Shown: positions 45,341-52,230 of the stretch, piece by piece
Numbering within the stretch: position 1 is the stretch's first letter
Layout of the letters: the number at the start of each line of letters is the position of its first letter
Assembly: GCA_025963465.1 (NCBI GenBank)
Contig: JAOQAP010000060.1
Span: forward strand, 1-63,410
Direction: 5' to 3'
From: Flavipsychrobacter sp.
GTDB lineage: Bacteria; Bacteroidota; Bacteroidia; Chitinophagales; Chitinophagaceae
Length of the DNA: 63,410 bases
Position numbers and translations under genes: made by a program
Notes under the pieces: generated by a model
The model's input: only the letters and a program-made list of their open reading frames with translations
What the model was told of the DNA's origin: nothing
Databases searched by the model: none

Positions 45341-47206
45341 GTGCCTGACGTAATACAATTATTATCAGATCATATTGCCAACCAGATAGCTGCCGGTGAG
45401 GTGATACAACGCCCGGCATCTGCGGTTAAGGAGTTGCTCGAAAATGCTCTTGACGCAGGAGCTTCCGAGATACAACTGGTGGTAAAGGACGCTGGTAAAG
45501 AACTGATACAGGTAACAGACAATGGCAAGGGCATGAGCCCTACCGATGCCCGCATGAGCTTTGAGCGTCATGCCACATCCAAGATAAAAAGCATAGAAGA
45601 TCTCTTTACCATACGCACCATGGGTTTCCGTGGTGAGGCACTCGCATCTATTGCTGCCGTAACGCAGGTAGAACTAAAGACGCGCCAGGCAGCAAATGAT
45701 GCAGGTACACGAATAATAATAGAAGGTACAGATGTAAAGCTACAGGAACCGTGCGCGGTAAATCCCGGTACCACCATTATGGTGAAGAACCTGTTTTACA
45801 ATGTACCCGCCCGCAGGCATTTCTTAAAGAGTGCAACTACAGAGCTACGCCATATACTGGACGAGTTTACACGTGTTGCACTGGCAAGTCCTGCGGTTGG
45901 CTTCCGCTTCTGGAACAATGGTGTAGAGCAATATCACATGGAGCCGGGTAGCCTCAAAGCGCGCATAGTAGCATTGTTAGGCAATGCTTACGAGAAGAAC
46001 CTCGTACCCGTAGAAGAGAAGACAGATCTGCTGAATATATATGGCTTCATAGGCAAGCCGGAAGCTGCTACCCGAACTCGTGGTATGCAGTTCTTCTTTA
46101 TCAATGGCCGCTTTATTCGTAATGCGTACCTCAACCATGCCGTGATACAGGCATATGAAGGACTGATCGAAAAAGACTCATTCCCATTCTACGTATTGTT
46201 CCTCGAGATAGATCCTTCACGTGTCGATGTGAACGTGCACCCTACCAAGCAGGAAGTAAAGTTTGAAGATGATCGCCTGATGTATTCTTACCTCAATGCT
46301 GCGGTAAAACATTCGTTGGCACGCTACAACATTGCGCCGTCGCTCGACTTTACGCTAAATGCAGATATACAGCAGCTCAGCTCTGTGCAGCAGCCTGCTA
46401 CATGGCAGCAAAAAGAAGCAACGCAAAAGGGTTATCTATACAACACATTCAGTGATAAAGACCAGGCGCACATGATAGAGCGCAAGGACAGCTTGCGCCG
46501 CTGGAAAGATCTGTATGAGATAGCACAGTCGCCACTACCTGCTGCGCCATCCACAGATAATCTGCAGTCGGCTGTTGGTATAAACTACACCGATACACCT
46601 ATGCAGGGTTCCCTGCTTTCAGGCAGTGAGCCGGAAAGCAAGGGCGCAAATAACATGATGCTGCTACATGGTTCTCTGCTGGCTACTACCGTGAAGTCGG
46701 GCATGATGCTCATTCATATTTTACGTGCCCAGGAGCGCATATGGTATGAGCGCCTGCTTACAGACTGGAACAGCCAGGAAACACCATCGCAGCGTGTGCT
46801 GTTCCCTATATCTTACGAAGCATCACCACAGGACGCGTTGCTGCTTACAGAAGTACTGCCCGATCTTGCAAGGATCGGCTTTGATATAGCCCCTTTCGGC
46901 CAGAACACATTTGCCGTGCAGGGTATACCGGCAGGACTTACATCCGGCGAGGAAAAGTATGTACTGGACGAAGTAATAGAACACCTGAAGCATGAAGCCG
47001 CCGATGCGGTAAGCAAGCGCACCGAATTATTGCTCGCACACATGGCCCGCCGTCTCTCCCGCAACAAACATGCCATTATGCAGCCCGAAGGCCAGCAGGC
47101 ACTCATAGACGAGCTCTTCGCCTGCTCACAGCCTGAGTATGCCCCTGACGGTAAGAAGGTGTTTGTGATGATAAAGAAGGATGAGTTGGAAGGGATGCTG
47201 GGGTAA
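45341..47206 (+). CDS. mutL: DNA mismatch repair protein MutL (GTG start)
   Basis: Mismatch-repair ATPase that couples MutS recognition to strand removal. GTG 45341 is preferred because it gives MPDVIQLLSDHIANQIAAGEVIQRPA, the normal MutL start; the track start at 45293 adds 16 residues. ATPase motifs are KELLENALDAGAS, VTDNGKGM and TMGFRGEALASI. The product has 621 residues. In the C-terminal dimerisation domain the endonuclease motif DQHAxxE is degenerate (LIHILRAQERIWYE) and no CPHGRP is seen, so it is probably not an endonuclease. A variant -7 element (TAtcTTTA) lies at 45308. Confidence 0.93.
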   Translation: MPDVIQLLSDHIANQIAAGEVIQRPASAVKELLENALDAGASEIQLVVKDAGKELIQVTDNGKGMSPTDARMSFERHATSKIKSIEDLFTIRTMGFRGEALASIAAVTQVELKTRQAANDAGTRIIIEGTDVKLQEPCAVNPGTTIMVKNLFYNVPARRHFLKSATTELRHILDEFTRVALASPAVGFRFWNNGVEQYHMEPGSLKARIVALLGNAYEKNLVPVEEKTDLLNIYGFIGKPEAATRTRGMQFFFINGRFIRNAYLNHAVIQAYEGLIEKDSFPFYVLFLEIDPSRVDVNVHPTKQEVKFEDDRLMYSYLNAAVKHSLARYNIAPSLDFTLNADIQQLSSVQQPATWQQKEATQKGYLYNTFSDKDQAHMIERKDSLRRWKDLYEIAQSPLPAAPSTDNLQSAVGINYTDTPMQGSLLSGSEPESKGANNMMLLHGSLLATTVKSGMMLIHILRAQERIWYERLLTDWNSQETPSQRVLFPISYEASPQDALLLTEVLPDLARIGFDIAPFGQNTFAVQGIPAGLTSGEEKYVLDEVIEHLKHEAADAVSKRTELLLAHMARRLSRNKHAIMQPEGQQALIDELFACSQPEYAPDGKKVFVMIKKDELEGMLG

Positions 47207-47208
47207 GC

Positions 47209-47358
47209 AACCCCAAACCCCTAAAGGGGCTTCCCCTCATATTGCAAATAGATTTTGAATATATTTTTATCACATTGAATGTTGTCTTCGACATTTAAAT
47301 AACATGGGAAAGCCCCCCGGAACATGGTCCCGCTTTTCAGCGGGAGGGGTTTGGGGGT
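47209..47358. repeat. 150-base nested inverted-repeat element between mutL and the paaE-like gene
   Basis: CCCCAAACCCCT at 47211-47222 is repeated inverted at 47345-47356, a perfect 12-base match. Inside these, GGGGCTTCCC (47227-47236) pairs imperfectly with GGGAAAGCCCC (47306-47316). An AT-rich core of about 70 bases separates the halves. Each half contains its own small hairpin (CCCCTAAAGGGG; CCCGCTTTTCAGCGGG). The layout is like a pair of REP sequences in opposite orientation or a small MITE. Confidence 0.65.
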
Positions 47359-47386
47359 TAGAGGTGAGGCTTTGGGGTTGTTTTCT

Positions 47387-47394
47387 TATCTTTG
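47387..47394 (+). promoter_or_regulatory. -7 element close to the paaE-like start codon
   Basis: TAtcTTTG, 8 bases before ATG 47403. The short distance implies a leaderless or very short leader transcript and supports the start at 47403 over the track's 47304. Confidence 0.5.
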
Positions 47395-47402
47395 CACCCC
47401 AT

Positions 47403-48491
47403 ATGTCAGTACTGAAATTCTACCCGCTTAAAGTTGTTGATGTGCGCCCTGAAACGGCTGATTGTGTATCTGTATCTCTCGAGGTTCCTGCTGAGCTTAG
47501 TGAGGCATTCCGTTTTGCTCCGGGCCAGTACCTTACTTTCCGCAGGCATTTTGGTGATGCAGAGGTACGCCGTTCTTATTCCATATGCTCCAGTCCCAAT
47601 GAAGGTGAGCTGCGTGTGGCAATAAAGAAAGTGGAAGAAGGCAAATTCTCCGGCTATGCACATAGCGAGCTGGAAGCAGGAGAAGTGCTGGAAGTAATGC
47701 CCCCTATGGGCAAGTTCACCCCAAAGGTAACCGGCAAGACACACAAAGAATACCTGGCATTTGCAGCAGGTAGCGGTATTACGCCTATTATGAGCATCAT
47801 GAAGCATGTGCTGGAAACAGAACCAAACAGCAGCTTCACACTTATATATGGCAACAAAGGCAAGAACAGCATCATCTTCCGTGAGGCTATAGAAGCGCTG
47901 AAGAATAAATACATGCTGCGTGTGCGCATATACCACGTGCTCAGCCGCGAGTATATGGACATACCATTGTTCAGTGGTCGAATAGATGCTGCCAAGTGTG
48001 CAGAGTTCTGCAAGTCGCTTGTAGATGTAAGTGCTGTCGATGAGGCATTTATCTGTGGCCCTGAGGATATGATATTGTCAGTTCGCCAGCAGTTGGTAGA
48101 TCTCGGTATGCCAACTGAAAGTGTACACATTGAATTATTCACCTCTCCCGATCAGCCAAAAGCAAGCCACGAAAAATGGGCTGCTAAGCACGATGCAAGC
48201 GAAGGCCCTATGTGCAAAGTAAGTGTCACGCTGGATGGTAATACATTTGAGATAGAGCTGGGCTTTAATGGCGAAAGTATACTGGATGCTGCACTGAAAA
48301 GCGGTGCCGACCTGCCATATGCCTGCAAGGGCGGGGTATGCTGCACATGCCGCGCACTGGTAAGGGAAGGAGAAACGGAAATGGAAGTGAACTACGCACT
48401 TGACCAGCACGAGATACAGCAGGGCTATATACTTACCTGCCAGGCCCACCCACGTACCGAAAGGGTGGTAGTGGATTTTGATGCTAGGTAA
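47403..48491 (+). CDS. PaaE-like ferredoxin-NAD(P)H oxidoreductase (2Fe-2S flavoprotein)
   Basis: A 362-residue electron-transfer protein from ATG 47403 (MSVLKFYPLKVVDVRPET). The FAD domain shows RRSYSICSSPNEGELRVAIKKVEEG, the NAD(P)H domain shows FAAGSGITPIMSIMKHVL and EAFICGPEDM, and the C-terminal ferredoxin carries the 2Fe-2S ligands CKGGVCCTC ... LTCQAHP. The order FNR then ferredoxin matches the reductase of phenylacetyl-CoA epoxidase (PaaE/PaaK). The paaABCD oxygenase genes are not in the window, so it may serve another oxygenase or desaturase. Confidence 0.85.
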   Translation: MSVLKFYPLKVVDVRPETADCVSVSLEVPAELSEAFRFAPGQYLTFRRHFGDAEVRRSYSICSSPNEGELRVAIKKVEEGKFSGYAHSELEAGEVLEVMPPMGKFTPKVTGKTHKEYLAFAAGSGITPIMSIMKHVLETEPNSSFTLIYGNKGKNSIIFREAIEALKNKYMLRVRIYHVLSREYMDIPLFSGRIDAAKCAEFCKSLVDVSAVDEAFICGPEDMILSVRQQLVDLGMPTESVHIELFTSPDQPKASHEKWAAKHDASEGPMCKVSVTLDGNTFEIELGFNGESILDAALKSGADLPYACKGGVCCTCRALVREGETEMEVNYALDQHEIQQGYILTCQAHPRTERVVVDFDAR

Positions 48492-48537
48492 GCGGCGCTC
48501 ACGACAATGTACTTTAATGATATTCAAAAATAATCAG

Positions 48538-48596
48538 TAGCCCCACCCTTCAGGGTGGGGTTTATAATAACAAACAAACAGGCTTTAGCCGAAATA
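48538..48596. repeat. REP-like element, GGCTTTAGCC family, copy 1
   Basis: TAGCCCCACCCTTCAGGGTG then GGGTTTATAATAACAAACAAACAGGCTTTAGCCGAAAT. Two hairpins are visible: CCCCACCC/GGGTGGGG and GGCT/AGCC. It matches the copy at 55128 over its whole length, with compensating changes in the first stem. Confidence 0.8.
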
Positions 48597-48647
48597 CTAA
48601 CGGAGGATACTTTACCTCCTTTTTACCCATTATTTATCCGAATAAGT

Positions 48648-48655
48648 TATTTTTG
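48648..48655 (+). promoter_or_regulatory. -7 element just before the GH3/serine hydrolase gene
   Basis: TAttTTTG ends 4 bases before ATG 48660, which supports that start and suggests a leaderless message. Confidence 0.45.
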
Positions 48656-48659
48656 TTTC

Positions 48660-51600
48660 ATGAGTTCATTTCCCCGCCTGCTATGGGCTACGCTTCTTAT
48701 ATTGTTTGTTGCCGCTACAGTTGTTGCACAGCCTAAAGGCAAGCCGAAAGACCTGGAGCTGATGGCTGCCCGTAACTACTGGATAGATAGCATCTACAAT
48801 CATCTCAGTGAAGAAGAGCGCATTGGGCAGTTGTTCATGGTATCAGCTTATTCCGGCGGTAAGAACTATAATGAAGAACAAATAACAAAACTCATTGCAG
48901 CCCACCAGGTAGGTGGTCTTATATTCATGCAGGGCAATGCGCCGCACCAGGCCACACTTACCAATCGTTACCAGCATATGGCACAAACACCACTGCTGCT
49001 GGCAATGGATGCAGAGTGGGGTATAGGTATGAGGCTGGACAGTGTGCGTAGCTTTCCCCGACAGATGATGTTGGGCGCTACCAATGATTCAGATCTTGCA
49101 TACCGCATGGGTATGGGCATAGGTGCACAGTGCAACCGTCTTGGAGTGCATATGGATTTCGCACCTGATATGGATGTGAACAACAATGCCGCAAACCCCG
49201 TTATCAACTCCCGTTCATTTGGTGAGGACAAGACCAAGGTAGCGCGCTTGGGCATGGCATACATGCACGGGCTGCAGAAGAGAGGTGTTATTGCATGTGC
49301 CAAACACTTCCCCGGCCATGGTGATACCAACACCGACTCCCATAGCGATCTGCCACTCATACCTGCATCATTACCACATTTAGACAGCCTTGAGTTCTAT
49401 CCGTTCAAGCAGGCAATAAAGACAGGTATCAAAAGCATCATGATCGCCCACCTCGAAGTGCCTGCTCTGGAAACAGGAGCTCATGTACCTACTACACTTT
49501 CACGTAACACGGTTACCAACACATTGAAGAATAAGTTGGGCTTCAATGGCCTCGTAGTTACGGATGCGCTGAACATGACAGCTCTTACAAAATACTTTCC
49601 GTCAGGAGAGGCAGAGTTAAGAGCATTTGCAGCAGGCAATGATATATTGCTCATGTCGCAGGATGTGCCCGTGGCGCTCGCAAGAATAAAGAATGCGCTC
49701 GATAGTGGTATCATACCCATGGCCGCACTGGAGCAGAGTGTGAAAAAGATACTGGGCGCAAAGTACGATGCGGGCCTGAAGTCATTTACTGATATTGATA
49801 CCACGAATATCACCAACGATCTTAACCAGCATGTAGATATCCTCAGGCTACAGATAGCAAGGGCGGCCATCACTATAGTAAAAGACGATAACCAGTTGCT
49901 GCGAAAGCTGAACGAGAACATGCGTATAGCATATGTGGGTATCAATGCCAGCGCAAAGACACCATTATATAACAAGCTGCAGGAAGAGTTCATCGTGATA
50001 AAAGATCACTGGTTGCCAAAAGGCACATCGGCAGACAGTTCCGCAAAAATACTGCAGTGCCTGCCTAAGTATGATGCGACAATAATAGCGGTGCACAACC
50101 TCAACTTCACTCCCGGTGGCAGGTATGGTATGAGCGAAGATGCTGTCAATTTTTTACAACAGGCAAGTTGCAAACCCAATGTGATGGTCGTGCTGCTTGG
50201 TAATGCCTATGCTATGCAATACTTCTGCGGGGCTAACTCTGTGATGGTAGGCTACGAAGATGATAGCCTTGTGGAAACCGCTGCTGCAGAGGTGCTGCTT
50301 AAAAAGATAAAGGCGAAGGGTAAGTTACCCGTTACGGCATGTATCAATGGCAACAGTGTTTGCCCTATGCCGGCTAAGTTGCCGCCACCTGCTTCTAAGG
50401 CGTTGACGAGTGAGTTGAAGAATACATTGTATCCTGTTGATGCAGGTGTTACTGATCAAAGTGCGCTCAACAGGCTGGATATGTTCATGGCGCGCAATAT
50501 AGCAGACCAGGTATTCCCCGGCTGCAGGGTGCTTGCTGCAAGGAACGGAAAGGTGTTCTACGATAAGGCGTTCGGCTACATGACCTATGAGAAGAAACAA
50601 AAGGTAGATACCGGAACCATATATGATATGGCATCATGTACCAAGGTGCTGGCTACTACTATATCTGTTATGCGTCTCTATGAGCAGGGCAAGCTGGACC
50701 TTGATAAGACACTTGGCGACTACCTGCCCAAGGCAAAAGGCACTAATAAAGCCAACCTGCGCATAAGAGACGTATTACTGCACCAGGCGGGACTCAAGGG
50801 CTGGATACCATTCTATAAAGAGGTGGATGAGGATAACGGCAAAATGAAAACAAGCCTTTATCGTACCACGCCGCAGCCGGGCTTCAATGTGCAGGTAGCG
50901 CGCGGTATATACCTGAAGGATGACTACATAGATACTATGTGGAGCCGCATATACAGCAGCAATCTAGATAATGCAGGCAAGATGGTGTACAGCGATCTCG
51001 ACTTCTATTTCATGGCCGCTATAGTGCAGCAGATCACCGGTAAGAGCATAGATAAATACGCAGAAGACGAATTTTACAAACCAATGGGTTTAAAGCACAT
51101 TACCTATAATCCGCTGAAGAAATTCGACTCATCAATAATAGCGCCTACAGAATCCGAGACCTCTTTCCGGGCACAGGTATTGCGCGGTTATGTGCACGAT
51201 CCCGGTGCGGCATTGATGGGCGGCGTAGCAGGTCATGCCGGCATCTTTGCTACAGCGCACGACGTTGCAGCCATCTTCCAGATGCTGATGAACAAAGGTG
51301 CCTATGGCAGCAAGCGTTATTTCAAAGAGGAAACCGTGGAGCTTTTTACAGCATACAACAGCCGCATCAGCCATCGTGGCCTGGGCTTTGACAAGCCACT
51401 GCCGGAAGAAGATAACGGCGGCCCTGCCGGCGATCGCTGCAGCGGTGAGGCTTTTGGTCACCAGGGCTTTACGGGTACCTGTGTATGGGCAGACCCTGCT
51501 ACTGGTATCGTATTCACATTCCTGTCCAATCGTGTGAACCCCGGTACAATAAATACAAAGATCAATAAGCTCAATGTGCGCACCGTAGCACAGGATCTTA

Positions 51601-51674
51601 TTTATGAATCGTTCGGTATCCCAGTATACCACGATCGCCCGGCTGATTATAAAATGGATTTGATTTTGAAGTAA
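48660..51674 (+). CDS. Glycoside hydrolase family 3 - serine hydrolase (class C beta-lactamase-like) fusion
   Basis: About 1004 residues from ATG 48660, which starts a signal peptide (FPRLLWATLLILFVAATVVAQ). The N-terminal half is a NagZ-like GH3 domain with CAKHFPGHGDTNTDSHSDLP (catalytic Asp-His pair) and VVTDALNMTAL. A linker domain of about 230 residues follows. The C-terminal half is a class C beta-lactamase/DD-peptidase-like domain with the SxxK motif in MASCTKVLATT and a YSD segment. The fusion is common in Bacteroidota and probably acts on peptidoglycan fragments in the periplasm. The REP-like element and a -7 site lie just upstream. Confidence 0.9.
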   Translation: MSSFPRLLWATLLILFVAATVVAQPKGKPKDLELMAARNYWIDSIYNHLSEEERIGQLFMVSAYSGGKNYNEEQITKLIAAHQVGGLIFMQGNAPHQATLTNRYQHMAQTPLLLAMDAEWGIGMRLDSVRSFPRQMMLGATNDSDLAYRMGMGIGAQCNRLGVHMDFAPDMDVNNNAANPVINSRSFGEDKTKVARLGMAYMHGLQKRGVIACAKHFPGHGDTNTDSHSDLPLIPASLPHLDSLEFYPFKQAIKTGIKSIMIAHLEVPALETGAHVPTTLSRNTVTNTLKNKLGFNGLVVTDALNMTALTKYFPSGEAELRAFAAGNDILLMSQDVPVALARIKNALDSGIIPMAALEQSVKKILGAKYDAGLKSFTDIDTTNITNDLNQHVDILRLQIARAAITIVKDDNQLLRKLNENMRIAYVGINASAKTPLYNKLQEEFIVIKDHWLPKGTSADSSAKILQCLPKYDATIIAVHNLNFTPGGRYGMSEDAVNFLQQASCKPNVMVVLLGNAYAMQYFCGANSVMVGYEDDSLVETAAAEVLLKKIKAKGKLPVTACINGNSVCPMPAKLPPPASKALTSELKNTLYPVDAGVTDQSALNRLDMFMARNIADQVFPGCRVLAARNGKVFYDKAFGYMTYEKKQKVDTGTIYDMASCTKVLATTISVMRLYEQGKLDLDKTLGDYLPKAKGTNKANLRIRDVLLHQAGLKGWIPFYKEVDEDNGKMKTSLYRTTPQPGFNVQVARGIYLKDDYIDTMWSRIYSSNLDNAGKMVYSDLDFYFMAAIVQQITGKSIDKYAEDEFYKPMGLKHITYNPLKKFDSSIIAPTESETSFRAQVLRGYVHDPGAALMGGVAGHAGIFATAHDVAAIFQMLMNKGAYGSKRYFKEETVELFTAYNSRISHRGLGFDKPLPEEDNGGPAGDRCSGEAFGHQGFTGTCVWADPATGIVFTFLSNRVNPGTINTKINKLNVRTVAQDLIYESFGIPVYHDRPADYKMDLILK

Positions 51675-51681
51675 TTTAGCT

Positions 51682-51984
51682 ATGATCTACGAAGCAGGCG
51701 ATAAACGCAGACTATATTATTTAATTGATTTGTATAGTCAAGGGAAAATAAATGAACCGGTTTTTTCCCGGGAATTTTGTCAGCTATTTGATCACGAAAT
51801 AGAGTATGAAGTCCTTACCCCGCTGGAAGAAACAGTTTTTGACCATTTGAGCAATGTTGCGAGCAGGTATTCCTCGTTTGAAAAGGACCATATATTATAC
51901 CCGGGCGTTTTTTATACCGTGGCTGAGCTAAAGGAAGCGATAGTAAACGCAAAGGAAGAATTGAGAGGCCAATGGTTGATATAG
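51682..51984 (+). CDS. Small hypothetical protein
   Basis: A 100-residue cytoplasmic protein starting 7 bases after the GH3 fusion gene. The sequence LYYLIDLYSQGKINEPVFSREFCQLFD and the C-terminal helix YTVAELKEAIVNAKEELRG loosely resemble small colicin-immunity-like proteins, but the match is not firm. No partner toxin is nearby. Co-transcription with the GH3 gene is likely from spacing. Confidence 0.55.
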   Translation: MIYEAGDKRRLYYLIDLYSQGKINEPVFSREFCQLFDHEIEYEVLTPLEETVFDHLSNVASRYSSFEKDHILYPGVFYTVAELKEAIVNAKEELRGQWLI

Positions 51985-52102
51985 AATAGATATTGCAGTA
52001 GTTTGTCCCATTCGGGTCTTCTCCTTCAGAGACCCGAATGCATGCCGTCAGGCAATATGTCAAAATGCAACCAAACACACTCACTGATCAAGGTCGGCTC
52101 AC

Positions 52103-52155
52103 ACTGGTCGAAGCGTCCGCTTCGTCCTCCCATGCCGAAGCGTCCCGCTTCCGTA
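52103..52155. repeat. Dispersed palindromic repeat, family ACTGGTCGAAGC, copy 3
   Basis: ACTGGTCGAAGCGTCCGCTTCG then TCCTCCCATGCCGAAGCGTCCCGCTTCC. It is nearly identical to the copy at 35282. It falls inside the false N-terminal extension that the ORF track gives to polA. Confidence 0.78.
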
Positions 52156-52195
52156 AAATGTATAAGAACAAATACCTCCCATAGGTGCTTTGGTG

Positions 52196-52226
52196 TTTGC
52201 CATAACCACACATTGGCTTACCTTAG
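52196..52226 (+). promoter_or_regulatory. polA promoter
   Basis: TTTG at 52196-52199, a 19-base spacer and TAccTTAG at 52219-52226. One mismatch to TAnnTTTG. It lies 4 bases before ATG 52231, fixing the polA start there rather than at 52003. Confidence 0.6.
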
Positions 52227-52230
52227 CATC

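Noticed and set aside
47304-47402. N-terminal extension of the paaE-like gene
   Set aside because: The extension is translated from the inverted-repeat element; a -7 promoter element lies between it and ATG 47403.
52003-52230. N-terminal extension of polA in the ORF track
   Set aside because: It runs through a dispersed palindromic repeat; the promoter at 52196-52226 and the normal PolA start both point to ATG 52231.
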